Of a DNA stretch of 34,737 nucleotides, positions 23,597 to 31,784 are shown piece by piece (positions within the stretch are counted from its first letter, which is position 1; the number at the start of each line of letters is the position of its first letter). This DNA is from Pseudomonadota bacterium (GTDB taxonomy: Bacteria; Pseudomonadota; Gammaproteobacteria; Xanthomonadales; Xanthomonadaceae), in the NCBI GenBank assembly GCA_023390905.1, contig JAEWBY010000104.1, forward strand, positions 1 through 34,737, written 5' to 3'. The notes under the pieces are model-generated. The model was not told where the DNA came from, ran no database searches, and saw only the letters and a program-made list of their open reading frames with translations. A program made the translations under genes and the position numbers.

Positions 23597-25414
23597 ATGT
23601 CCCGCGCCGCTTCCTTCACCGCCCTGCCCGCCCGCGAGGATTTCCTCGGGCATCCCAAGGGCGTCTACGTCTGTTTCTTCACCGAAATGTGGGAGCGCTT
23701 TTCGTTCTACGGAATGAAGGCGCTGCTGCTGCTCTACCTCACCAAATATCACCTCTTCGGTGACAAGGCCGGGCTGGATCTGCTCGGTGCGTACGGGGGG
23801 CTGGTCTACTGCATCCCGGTCATCGGCGGCGTGCTCGCCGATCGCTGGCTCGGCATGCGCAAGGCGGTGATCTTCGGCGGGCTGCTGCTGGTGGCCGGGC
23901 ACATCGGCATGGCGTTCGAAGGCCATGCGGCCAGCCGCGTCGCCGGAGTGGTCGTGCGCGATGAAGGGTCGCTGCGCATCACCTATCTGTCGCTCGCGTT
24001 GATCATCATGGGCGTGGGCTTCCTCAAGCCGAACGTCTCCACCATCGTCGGCCGCCTGTACGCGCCGGACGATGCGCGACGCGACGCGGGCTTCAGTCTG
24101 TTCTATGCCGGCATCAATCTCGGCGCGCTGTTCGCATCGCTGGTGTGCGGATATCTCGGCGAAACGCTGGGCTGGCGCTACGGCTTCGGCGCGGCGGGGA
24201 TCGGCATGCTGCTGGGGCTGGCGATGTTCCTGTGGGGGCAGAAATACCTGCACGGGCATGCCGAACCGCCGGAACCGGCGCGTCTGCGCGAACGCGTCGC
24301 CGGCCTGCCGCGCGAATGGCTGATCTATCTGCTGGCGCTGATCGGCGTGCTGCCGGTGGCGTGGCTGATGTGGGCCGCGGGCAACGGTGCATTCGCGCTC
24401 GGCGGCGAACTCTCGCTCGCGTTGATGCTGATGCTGGTGGTGCTGGCGATCGTGCTGATCTGGTTCGGCTGGTTCCTCGCCACCCAGTGCACGCCGGTGC
24501 AGCGTCAGCAGATGCTCGCGTTGATGGCGCTGATCGCGATGGCGCTGGTGTTCTTCACGCTGTACGAGCAGACCTACGGTTCGTGGGTGACCTTCACCGA
24601 TCGCATGTTGACCAAGGATGTCGTGCCGTCGATGGTGCAGGCGCAATCGACGGTGACGTGGCGCGGGGATTGGCTGCGCGATGTCGGGGTGTTCCTGCAG
24701 CGCGCGCCGTGGTCGACCTGGTCACTGCTGATGGCGCCGCTGGCGTTCGTGGTCGCCGCGCAGTTGTCGGATCGGCGGCCGGAGTCCGGCGCACCGCGCC
24801 GGGTTTTCATCGCCGTCGTGCTGGTGATGCTGGTGTTCCTGATCCGCGATTCGATCGTGCTGCCGCAGACCGCCGGTTCGCTGACCTATCTGGGCGCGTT
24901 GTTCCTGGTGCTGCTGGCGCCGATCTTCGCCGCGCTGTGGGCATGGCTAGGACGCCGCGGACGCGATCCGTCCAAGCCATTCAAGTCGGCGCTGGGATTG
25001 CTGATCGCCGGGCTGTCGTTCGTTCCGCTCGCGTGGGCCGCGCGACAGGTCGGTGCGGACGGTGCGATGGCCAGCGTGTGGTGGCTGGTGCTGGCCTACC
25101 TGATCCTGGAAATCGGCGAGATGTGCCTCTCGCCCGTCGGCCTGTCCGCGGTCACGCAGTTGTCGGTGCCGCGCGTGGTCAGCCTGATGATGGGCACGTG
25201 GTTTCTCGCCACCGCATTTTCCGAAGCGCTCGCCGCATTGTTCGGCAAGCTCGCCGCCGTCGACGTGCCGGAGGGCCAGGCCATGAATGTCGCCGAAGCG
25301 GCCGCGCGCTACGGCGATCTGTTCTGGCTGATGACCGGCATCGGCATCGCCTGCGGTGTCGTCGCATTGCTGTTGTCGCCGCTGCTGCGGCGGATGATGC
25401 ATGGCGTGCATTGA
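23597..25414 (+). CDS. POT/PTR-family proton-dependent di/tripeptide transporter
   Basis: MFS-type peptide symporter, 605 residues, starting at ATG 23597 (MSRAASFTALPARED); the open frame upstream is Arg-rich and unlikely. The ExxER proton/peptide motif is present as FFTEMWERFSFYGMKAL (about 24-40). PVIGGVLADRWLG and the long GFLKPNVSTIVGRLY block are typical PTR signatures, and SLFYAGINLGALF is the second PTR signature. About 14 spans are predicted. An extended loop between spans (FTDRMLTKDVVPSMVQ region) carries the bulk of the hydrophilic residues. It is divergent from OPT and ends in a convergent terminator shared with rmlD. Confidence 0.94.
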   Translation: MSRAASFTALPAREDFLGHPKGVYVCFFTEMWERFSFYGMKALLLLYLTKYHLFGDKAGLDLLGAYGGLVYCIPVIGGVLADRWLGMRKAVIFGGLLLVAGHIGMAFEGHAASRVAGVVVRDEGSLRITYLSLALIIMGVGFLKPNVSTIVGRLYAPDDARRDAGFSLFYAGINLGALFASLVCGYLGETLGWRYGFGAAGIGMLLGLAMFLWGQKYLHGHAEPPEPARLRERVAGLPREWLIYLLALIGVLPVAWLMWAAGNGAFALGGELSLALMLMLVVLAIVLIWFGWFLATQCTPVQRQQMLALMALIAMALVFFTLYEQTYGSWVTFTDRMLTKDVVPSMVQAQSTVTWRGDWLRDVGVFLQRAPWSTWSLLMAPLAFVVAAQLSDRRPESGAPRRVFIAVVLVMLVFLIRDSIVLPQTAGSLTYLGALFLVLLAPIFAALWAWLGRRGRDPSKPFKSALGLLIAGLSFVPLAWAARQVGADGAMASVWWLVLAYLILEIGEMCLSPVGLSAVTQLSVPRVVSLMMGTWFLATAFSEALAALFGKLAAVDVPEGQAMNVAEAAARYGDLFWLMTGIGIACGVVALLLSPLLRRMMHGVH

Positions 25415-25440
25415 GGCGGTCTTCGATCATCGAGACCGCC
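25415..25440. terminator. Shared terminator hairpin between POT gene and rmlD
   Basis: An 8-bp perfect stem GGCGGTCT / AGACCGCC (25415-25422 and 25433-25440), with further CGAT/ATCG pairing inside, fills the 31-bp gap between the convergent stop codons. There is no T-tract. Confidence 0.7.
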
Positions 25441-25445
25441 AGGCA

Positions 25446-26354
25446 TCAGGTGGCTGGGCCCGCCGACAGTTGATCCAGCGCGCGATCCAGCTCGGATGAC
25501 CAGTCCGGCATCACACGGCCCAGCAGCTGCTCCAGCCGATGCGTATCCAGCCGCGAATAGGCCGGACGCCGGGCCCGCGTGGGATAGTCGGAGGTCGCAA
25601 TCGGCAACACGCGCGGCTGGCGTTCAATCACGCCGCGCCGGTACGCCCGTTCGAGAATGGCCTGCGCGAAGCCGTGCCAGCTCGTACCGCCACCGGCGGT
25701 GAGGTGGAACGTGCCGCTGGCTTGCGGATGGTCACGCAGCACTTCGGCGGTGAGGTCCGCAATCAGACGCGCTGGGGTCGGAGTGCCGGATTGATCGGCC
25801 ACCACGCGCAGTTCATCGCGCTCGCGCGCCAGTCGCAGCATCGTCAGCAGGAAGTTGCTGCCGCGCGCGCCGTACACCCAGGCCGTGCGGAAAATCAGAT
25901 GCGGCGTGCCCGAGGCACGGATTGCCTCTTCCCCCGCCAGTTTGGATGCGCCGTACACGCCCAGCGGCGAGGTCGCATCGTCCTCGGCATAGGGACGATC
26001 CGCGTTGCCGGGAAATACGTAATCGGTCGAGTAATGAACCAGTCGCGCGCCACGTTCCCGACAGGCTTCGGCCAGGACCTTCGGCGCTTCGGCATTGGCG
26101 CGGTACGCGGCCTCCATATCGTCTTCGGCCTTGTCCACCGCCGTGTAGGCGGCGGCATTGACCACCAGGTCCGGCGCAGTCTCTTCGACGACCTCCGCAA
26201 GGCGCGCGGGCTGATCGAAATCCGCGGCGATCGCCGGCACGCCCTCGGCCAGTGCGCCGCGACGCGTGGCGGCGATGACCGTGCCGAGCGGCGCCAGGCT
26301 GCGCCGCAGTTCGTGGCCGACCTGCCCGTTCGCACCCAGCAGCAGGATCCTCAT
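25446..26354 (-). CDS. rfbD: dTDP-4-dehydrorhamnose reductase
   Basis: Last enzyme of dTDP-L-rhamnose synthesis (RmlD), reducing dTDP-4-keto-L-rhamnose with NAD(P)H. It has 302 residues. The Rossmann motif is GANGQVG (7-13). The SDR active-site elements are YSTDYVF (Thr110) and YGASK with Tyr134 and Lys138. The ATG at 26354 overlaps the rmlC stop by ATGA, so it is translationally coupled. Length is normal. The product supplies rhamnose for LPS or exopolysaccharide. Confidence 0.96.
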   Translation of the reverse strand: MRILLLGANGQVGHELRRSLAPLGTVIAATRRGALAEGVPAIAADFDQPARLAEVVEETAPDLVVNAAAYTAVDKAEDDMEAAYRANAEAPKVLAEACRERGARLVHYSTDYVFPGNADRPYAEDDATSPLGVYGASKLAGEEAIRASGTPHLIFRTAWVYGARGSNFLLTMLRLARERDELRVVADQSGTPTPARLIADLTAEVLRDHPQASGTFHLTAGGGTSWHGFAQAILERAYRRGVIERQPRVLPIATSDYPTRARRPAYSRLDTHRLEQLLGRVMPDWSSELDRALDQLSAGPAT

Positions 26355-26914
26355 GCGGTGAAGACCGGCAGGCGCTCCGGCGCGACCTCCGACAGCAGCG
26401 GCGCGCGCGCATCCTTGTCGGAAAGCAGCGGCTCGCGGATCGGCCAGTCGATGCCGATCGAGGCGTCATTCCAGCGCACGCCGGCGTCGGTGGCGCGGTC
26501 GTACATTTCCGTGCAGAGGTAACTGAAGAGCGCTCGCTCGGACAGCACCGCGAAACCGTGCGCGAAACCTTCCGGAATCCAGAACTGTCGCTTGTTCCCG
26601 GCGCTCAGGATCACCGCATCCCACTGGCCGAAGGTCGGTGATCCGCGGCGGATGTCGACCGCCACGTCGTACACCTCGCCTTCGAGCACGCTCACCAGCT
26701 TGCCCTGCGGATTCGGCCACTGGTAATGCAGGCCGCGCAGCACGCCACGCGCGGACGAGGACACATTGCTCTGCACGAACCGGGTGGGCAGGCCCTTGCC
26801 GGTTTCGCCGAAGCGACCGGCATTCCATGTTTCCATGAAGAAGCCGCGCTCATCGCCGAACACCGCCGGCTCGATGACCAGGCAACCGGGCAACCGTGTC
26901 TCGATCACTTTCAA
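26351..26914 (-). CDS. rfbC: dTDP-4-dehydrorhamnose 3,5-epimerase
   Basis: RmlC cupin epimerase, 187 residues, acting on dTDP-4-keto-6-deoxyglucose. The start is a TTG at 26914 (MKVIETRLPGC), overlapping the rmlA stop as TTGA. This start matches the usual N-terminus of the family, whereas upstream codons lie inside rmlA and encode unrelated sequence. Cupin motifs are GDERGFFMETWN, RGLHYQWP with the catalytic base His63, and ALFSYLCTEMY (Tyr132/Tyr138 region). A TTG start with full overlap suggests dependence on ribosomes arriving from rmlA. Confidence 0.95.
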   Translation of the reverse strand: MKVIETRLPGCLVIEPAVFGDERGFFMETWNAGRFGETGKGLPTRFVQSNVSSSARGVLRGLHYQWPNPQGKLVSVLEGEVYDVAVDIRRGSPTFGQWDAVILSAGNKRQFWIPEGFAHGFAVLSERALFSYLCTEMYDRATDAGVRWNDASIGIDWPIREPLLSDKDARAPLLSEVAPERLPVFTA

Positions 26915-27798
26915 GGCACGGCTCCGCGATTGAGCAGCGACAACAGGTATTGGCCATAGCCGTTCTTGGTCAACGGAGCCGCCAGCTTCTGCAACTGTTC
27001 GCCATCGATCCAGCCGTTGCCGTAGGCGATTTCCTCGGGACAGCACACGCGCAGGCCCTGCCGCGCTTCAATGGTTTCGATGAAGGTGGAGGCCTCCAGC
27101 AGCGACTGGTGCGTGCCGGTGTCGAGCCAGGCGTAGCCGCGGCCCAGCGCTTCCAGATGCAGTGCACCGCGTTCCAGGTAACAGCGGTTGAGATCGGTGA
27201 TCTCCAGTTCGCCGCGCGGCGACGGCTTGAGCGAGGCGGCGTAATCGCTGGCATTGCCGTCGTAGAAATACAGGCCGGTCACCGCATAGTTGGAACGCGG
27301 CTGCGCCGGCTTTTCCTCGATGCCGATGACCTTGCCCTGCACATCGAACTCGGCCACGCCGTAGCGCTCGGGATCGCGCACCCAGTAGCCGAACACGGTC
27401 GCGCCATCGCGGCGTGCGTCGGCGCGGCGCAGCATTTCGCTGAATCCATGACCGTGGAAGATGTTGTCCCCGAGCACCAGGCAGCTCGGCTGTCCGGCGA
27501 CGAATTCGCGGCCGATCAGGTAAGCCTGTGCCAGGCCGTCCGGGCTCGGCTGCACGGCGTATTCGATGCGCATGCCCCATTGCGAGCCATCACCCAAAAG
27601 CGTGCGGAACAGCGCCTGTTCGTGCGGCGTATTGATCACCAGCACTTCGCGGATGCCCGCCAGCATCAGCACGCTGAGCGGGTAGTAGATCATCGGCTTG
27701 TCGTAGACCGGCAGCAGTTGCTTGCTGATGGCCTGGGTGATCGGATAGAGCCGGGTGCCGGAGCCGCCGGCGAGGATGATGCCCTTGCGTGTGGTCAT
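26911..27798 (-). CDS. rfbA: Glucose-1-phosphate thymidylyltransferase
   Basis: RmlA, which makes dTDP-glucose from dTTP and glucose-1-phosphate; 295 residues. The ATG at 27798 (MTTRKGIILAGG) has GGAAGA upstream. The nucleotide-binding motif is LAGGSGTRLYPIT, followed by SKQLLPVYDKPMIYYPLS. The metal-binding region LVLGDNIFHG and the EEKP motif (GIEEKPAQPRSN) are present. It is 13 bases after the rmlB stop and overlaps rmlC. Long-frame extension upstream to 27852 runs back into rmlB and is not used. Confidence 0.96.
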   Translation of the reverse strand: MTTRKGIILAGGSGTRLYPITQAISKQLLPVYDKPMIYYPLSVLMLAGIREVLVINTPHEQALFRTLLGDGSQWGMRIEYAVQPSPDGLAQAYLIGREFVAGQPSCLVLGDNIFHGHGFSEMLRRADARRDGATVFGYWVRDPERYGVAEFDVQGKVIGIEEKPAQPRSNYAVTGLYFYDGNASDYAASLKPSPRGELEITDLNRCYLERGALHLEALGRGYAWLDTGTHQSLLEASTFIETIEARQGLRVCCPEEIAYGNGWIDGEQLQKLAAPLTKNGYGQYLLSLLNRGAVP

Positions 27799-27811
27799 GG
27801 TGTCTTCCGTG

Positions 27812-28867
27812 TCAGGCGGCGGTGCCGATGCGTTCGAGTCGGTAGCTGCCATCGAGCACCCGGTTCACCCAGTCCTGGTTGTCCAGATACCAGTCGACGG
27901 TTTCGGCGATGCCCTGCTCGAACGTGTAGCGCGGCTCCCAGCCCAGTTCGTCGCGCAGCTTGGACGCGTCGATCGCATAGCGGCGATCATGGCCGGGGCG
28001 ATCGGCCACGAACTGGATCTGATCGGTGCGCGGCCTGCCATCGGCGCGCGGGCGGCGCTCATCGAGCAGTCGGCAGATCGTCTGCACCACTTCGATGTTC
28101 TGGCGCTCGGCATTGCCGCCGACGTTGTAGGTTTCGCCGACGCGGCCGTTCTCGACCACCGTGCGGATCGCGGCGCAATGATCGCCGACGAACAGCCAGT
28201 CGCGGACATTCCGGCCATCGCCGTACACCGGCAGCGGTTCACCGGCCAGCGCCCGCTGGATGATCAGCGGGATCAGCTTTTCCGGGAAGTGATACGGGCC
28301 GTAATTGTTCGAGCAGTTGGTCGTCAGCGTCGGCAGGCCGTAGGTGTGGTGGAACGCGCGTACGAGATGGTCCGATGCGGCCTTGGACGCCGAATACGGC
28401 GAATTCGGCGCATACGGCGTGGTTTCGGTGAACTTGCCGGTGTCGCCCAGCGACCCGTAGACCTCGTCGGTGGACACATGCAGGAAACGGAACGCCTGCT
28501 TCTCGGCCTCCGGCAACTGGCGCCAGTAATCGCGCACGGCTTCCAGCAGTCCGAGCGTTCCGACCACGTTGGTCTGGATGAACGCGCCGGGCCCGTCGAT
28601 GGATCGATCCACATGGCTTTCGGCGGCGAAATTGATGACGGCCTGCGGCTGGTGCTCGCGCAGCAGGCGGGCGACCAGGGCGGTGTCGCCGATGTCGCCC
28701 TGCACGAACACGTGATCGGGATTGCCATCCAGCGAGGCGAGCGTGTCCCGGTTGCCGGCGTAGGTCAGCGCGTCCAGATTGATGATGCGGATGCCATCGC
28801 CCACGGCGCGCAGCACGAAGTTTCCGCCGATGAAGCCGGCGCCGCCGGTCACGAGCCAGGTTGTCAC
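27812..28867 (-). CDS. rfbB: dTDP-glucose 4,6-dehydratase
   Basis: RmlB, an NAD-dependent SDR-type dehydratase that makes dTDP-4-keto-6-deoxyglucose; 351 residues. The start is GTG at 28867, preceded by AGGAGTGAAAT; the overlapping ATG is followed directly by a stop. The NAD motif is TGGAGFIG (7-14), with Thr133-Asp134-Glu135 in STDEVYG and Tyr158/Lys162 in YSASK. FAAESHVDRSI is also typical. It is the first gene of rmlBACD; an inverted repeat and a possible -10 lie upstream. Confidence 0.96.
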   Translation of the reverse strand: MTTWLVTGGAGFIGGNFVLRAVGDGIRIINLDALTYAGNRDTLASLDGNPDHVFVQGDIGDTALVARLLREHQPQAVINFAAESHVDRSIDGPGAFIQTNVVGTLGLLEAVRDYWRQLPEAEKQAFRFLHVSTDEVYGSLGDTGKFTETTPYAPNSPYSASKAASDHLVRAFHHTYGLPTLTTNCSNNYGPYHFPEKLIPLIIQRALAGEPLPVYGDGRNVRDWLFVGDHCAAIRTVVENGRVGETYNVGGNAERQNIEVVQTICRLLDERRPRADGRPRTDQIQFVADRPGHDRRYAIDASKLRDELGWEPRYTFEQGIAETVDWYLDNQDWVNRVLDGSYRLERIGTAA

Positions 28868-28910
28868 ATTTCACTCCTGTGTCGGTGGTCTGGTGTATCC
28901 AGTAGGACAG

Positions 28911-28939
28911 GCGCAAGCGATTGCGCTGTTCCTAGGATA
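28911..28939 (-). promoter_or_regulatory. Possible rmlBACD promoter with start-site hairpin
   Basis: On the minus strand TATCCT (28934-28939) resembles a -10. The predicted start near 28927 is followed at once by GCGCAATCGCTTGCGC (28911-28926), a perfect 6-bp stem with a 4-base loop. The structure could cap the 5' end of the mRNA or bind a regulator. No clear -35. Confidence 0.4.
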
Positions 28940-28991
28940 CCGCAGGCCCCCGGAATGACCCGTGCGCGACCCGGCGCCGCCGGCGGGCCAG

Positions 28992-29378
28992 TCACTCCCG
29001 ATGCAGGTGCAGGCTCAAGCCTTCGGCCGTGTTGCGCACTACCGCCAGATCGAAGTCCGGGGTGCCGCGCCGCACTTTGATCAGCACGTCCTCGCCGTCA
29101 TCGAGTTCGGTCTTGTAGACCGACTTGCCGAACCTGGCCCGTATCGCATCCCGGATGAGGTAGGCGGCGTGGTTTTCGTGTGTGCCCGCCGGAATCCTGA
29201 CCACCAGCGATGTGGCCGGCCCGTCCTTTGGCGTGAAGGCCAACTCGATTTCACCGCCCACCCGGGCGGCATGGTTCACCGCGATGCGCCATTTGTTGGA
29301 CGGGCCATCGGCCCAGGCGGCCGACGGCACCAGGACAGCCAACAGGCAGAACATGCAAACCAGTCGAACGATACTCAT
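28992..29378 (-). CDS. Small secreted protein of unknown function
   Basis: Not recognised. It has 128 residues, with a signal peptide (MSIVRLVCMFCLLAVLVPSA, cleavage near AAWA/DGP). The mature protein of about 104 residues alternates charged and hydrophobic positions (ARVGGEIELAFTPKDG, KSVYKTELDDGEDVLIKVRRG) and is probably beta-rich. It contains a helix-like AAYLIRDAIRARFGK and ends SLHLHRE; the mature part has no cysteine. The ATG at 29378 overlaps the HAD gene stop by ATGA, so its product is probably made in step with that phosphatase. It is the third and last gene of an operon of exported proteins. rmlB follows 125 bases downstream with its own promoter signal. Confidence 0.8.
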   Translation of the reverse strand: MSIVRLVCMFCLLAVLVPSAAWADGPSNKWRIAVNHAARVGGEIELAFTPKDGPATSLVVRIPAGTHENHAAYLIRDAIRARFGKSVYKTELDDGEDVLIKVRRGTPDFDLAVVRNTAEGLSLHLHRE

Positions 29379-30340
29379 GGCGAAGCCTCCGGAGGTGTGG
29401 TCGAAGTGCGCAAGGCATCGATCGACGCAGGCTCGGGGAACACGACGGACCAGTCACGCGCCATGTCCACCACCGTCCAGCCGTTGGCTTCAGCGGCGTC
29501 GAGCGCGCGATCGAGCGTGCCGATCTTCGATGCACGGTCATAGGCGTATTCGCGGCGGGCATCGGTGTGATGGACGAGGCCGGCAAAGCGCGGACCCGAT
29601 CCGGCGACGGTCCATTGCAGCATTGACAGATCGCCATCGGAGTTGCCGAACGCCAACACCGGCCGTTGTCCGATGAAGCGCTGGATGCCCACGGGCTTGC
29701 CGCCGTGGTCATCGATCAATCCCACTTTGGCGATCTTCCGCAGTGCGGGTTTTCCATCCACGACGCGGTATTCCAGTTCGCCGTAGCTGCCGATGACCTG
29801 CCATGGCGGGATGCCATAGGCCTGCTCGACCCACGGACGCATGAACTCCTGCCCGCCGCCGGAGACGATCCAGGTCTGATACCCGTGCGCGCGCAGATAC
29901 TCCAGCAGTTCGCGCATCGGCTGATAGATCATCTCGTCGTACCGACGCTGGCTCACCGGATGGCGTGCGCTTCGGATCCACTGCCTGACCACGTCGCTGA
30001 ATTCCTCGGTGGTCATGCCTGCGTGCGTGTCGGCGATGATCTGCATGATCGCCTTCTCGCCCGCGGCCATCACGCCGTGGATGTCGCCTGCGATCGCGGA
30101 TCGATACGGCTGCTCGGCCCACAGCGTGCCGTCGTTGTCGAAGGTGGCGATGCGCTGTTCGATCGGCACGAAGCGCGGTGAGCCCGGCGTGGTGGTGCTC
30201 TCGACGAACGCGACGATCGCATCGCGCGTGGCGCCCGGTCTCCACGACGGCAAGACCTCGCTCGCGTGCGCGACAGCGACGCAGAGACAGAGCCACAGCG
30301 CAACGAGTATTCGCATGCGTGGATGTGCCGCGGTGTTCAT
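29375..30340 (-). CDS. Exported HAD-family phosphatase-like protein
   Basis: Haloacid-dehalogenase superfamily hydrolase with a signal sequence, 321 residues from the ATG at 30340. The hydrophobic stretch ILVALWLCLCVAVAHA precedes the mature part. Motif I is FDNDGTLW (Asp68 nucleophile, Asp70 acid/base), motif II is IVSGGG (Ser160), motif III Lys is likely in GGKPVGIQ (about 215), and motif IV is GNSDGDLSM (232-240). A helical cap lies between motifs I and II (about 75-150). This most resembles the phosphoserine-phosphatase-like group, but the substrate is unknown. The start overlaps the barrel gene stop by ATGA, and the stop overlaps the small secreted gene. An ATG at 30346 is a possible start. 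Confidence 0.88.
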   Translation of the reverse strand: MNTAAHPRMRILVALWLCLCVAVAHASEVLPSWRPGATRDAIVAFVESTTTPGSPRFVPIEQRIATFDNDGTLWAEQPYRSAIAGDIHGVMAAGEKAIMQIIADTHAGMTTEEFSDVVRQWIRSARHPVSQRRYDEMIYQPMRELLEYLRAHGYQTWIVSGGGQEFMRPWVEQAYGIPPWQVIGSYGELEYRVVDGKPALRKIAKVGLIDDHGGKPVGIQRFIGQRPVLAFGNSDGDLSMLQWTVAGSGPRFAGLVHHTDARREYAYDRASKIGTLDRALDAAEANGWTVVDMARDWSVVFPEPASIDALRTSTTPPEASP

Positions 30341-31596
30341 CGCCATGCGCTTCCGACCTGGACATAGAACGTGCCGTCTTCCGCCCCCCACGCGTAATCC
30401 ACGCCGGTATAGAGACGGAGCTGGCGTGCGATCAGATAGCGCACGCCGACGCCCTTGGCGACCTGGCTGGCGGCATCGCCGAAACCTTCGCGCCGTCCCC
30501 AGGCGCGGCTCGCGCCGATGAATCCGACCAGCGCCCAGCGCGGCGTGAGGTTGAAGCGTGCTTCGGTTTCCAGCGTGGCCGCGCGCGTGTCCTGGTACCG
30601 GCCCGAACCGATGCCGCGCAGATCGATGTAAGGCAGGCGGTAGAACGGAATGTCGCCGTTGGCCCAGCGCGCATCGATGCGGCCGGCCAGCACCAGCCGA
30701 TCATCGGCCACCGGCCAGTACCGGTACGCGTGGCCGCGATAGCTCTGGAACGTGCTGTCGCCGCCGATCGCCTCGCCGTAGAAATTGCCTTCGATCATTC
30801 CCAGCCATCCGCTGTTGGGCGTGAACGAGTTGTCGCGTTGATCGTATTTCAACGACAGCCCGAGACCGGAGCTGCGCTCGGACAGCTCGCGCGGGGTGAA
30901 CTGCCCGCGATCACTGTCGATGTCGAAACCGATGTCCAGATCCATGTAGATCCACGCCAGGCCAAGGAATAGATCCTGATCGCCGAGCCGGCGCGAGATC
31001 TTCTGGAACGAGGCGATGCCATCGACGTTGTAGCCGATCGGCATCGGCTCGAAGATCCGGCCGGGCGTGTAGAAATCGAGATTGAACGATGCGCGCGCGA
31101 AACCGCCGGCATAGCGCCAGCGATCGTCGTCGAAGTGCAGCATCGCCCCGGCGCCATAGGCATGGCTGCCATTTTCGGTCTTCATCGCCATCGCGCCGTA
31201 CATGTTCGGTGGAATCAGCTGATCGCGTCCGTCGGCGGTCTTGCGCGTGCTGGCCGCACCACGTGGCTTGTGGAAGAACGCGACCGCCAGTCCACCGCCA
31301 TAACCCACGGCCGGATCGCTGACGATGATCGGCATCGGCAGGAAACCCTTGTGTTCGAGCAGCCAGCGCGACATGTCGAACTTGCCGTCCTGCGGATCAT
31401 GCAGCAGCGCGCGCAGTCCTGGCGTTGCCGCGTCCGTCGCCGTGACGTCGCCCTGCCCCGCGCCCGGCGTCGATGCGCCGCGCGGCGCAGCACCCACCTT
31501 CGCACCAGACTGCGCATGTGCCGGCATGCTCGTAAGACACAGCGCCAGCAGCGCGTCCAGGCACGCGCGCTTCCAGTGCCGGCGCCGCACCTTCAT
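30337..31596 (-). CDS. Outer-membrane beta-barrel protein, BamA/TamA surface-antigen type
   Basis: Predicted outer-membrane barrel of the bacterial surface antigen (D15) type, 419 residues from the ATG at 31596 (MKVRRRHWKRACLDALLALC). A signal peptide ends near SMPAHAQ. A Gly/Ala/Thr linker is followed by WLLEHKGFLPMPIIVSDPAVGYGGGLAVAFF, a common first strand of this group. Alternating strands then run to the C-terminus, including GLGLSLKYDQRDNSFTPNSGW, where the D-R-D-x-x-x-P-x-x-G motif is typical. There is no POTRA domain, so it is not BamA itself. The chain ends WR rather than with a terminal aromatic residue. The upstream frame to 31788 is not convincing. It is coupled to the HAD gene by ATGA. 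Confidence 0.85.
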   Translation of the reverse strand: MKVRRRHWKRACLDALLALCLTSMPAHAQSGAKVGAAPRGASTPGAGQGDVTATDAATPGLRALLHDPQDGKFDMSRWLLEHKGFLPMPIIVSDPAVGYGGGLAVAFFHKPRGAASTRKTADGRDQLIPPNMYGAMAMKTENGSHAYGAGAMLHFDDDRWRYAGGFARASFNLDFYTPGRIFEPMPIGYNVDGIASFQKISRRLGDQDLFLGLAWIYMDLDIGFDIDSDRGQFTPRELSERSSGLGLSLKYDQRDNSFTPNSGWLGMIEGNFYGEAIGGDSTFQSYRGHAYRYWPVADDRLVLAGRIDARWANGDIPFYRLPYIDLRGIGSGRYQDTRAATLETEARFNLTPRWALVGFIGASRAWGRREGFGDAASQVAKGVGVRYLIARQLRLYTGVDYAWGAEDGTFYVQVGSAWR

Positions 31597-31784
31597 TCGA
31601 ACGGCACCCGAGCGGCGATCACGTGCACGGTCCAGCGACCGGCCCGTTCCCGCGCAGTCAGCACCCTCGGCACCGGGAACCGTGCCGCGAACCGCACTCT
31701 GGCATTGCACTGTTTCATTCCTCATCGGCCTGTGTGCGATGTGGCGTTCTGCATTCGCGATTACGTGCGCGATCATTCGCGGGC

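Noticed and set aside
21217..23763. An 848-codon open frame on the plus strand
   Set aside because: It is antisense to the OPT gene, with His/Gln/Arg-rich low-complexity translation. OPT has clear membrane spans and family motifs.
21386..24646. A 1086-codon open frame on the minus strand
   Set aside because: It is out of frame with OPT and antisense to POT, and its translation is Arg/Gly/His-rich without domains. High GC content produces such long shadow frames.
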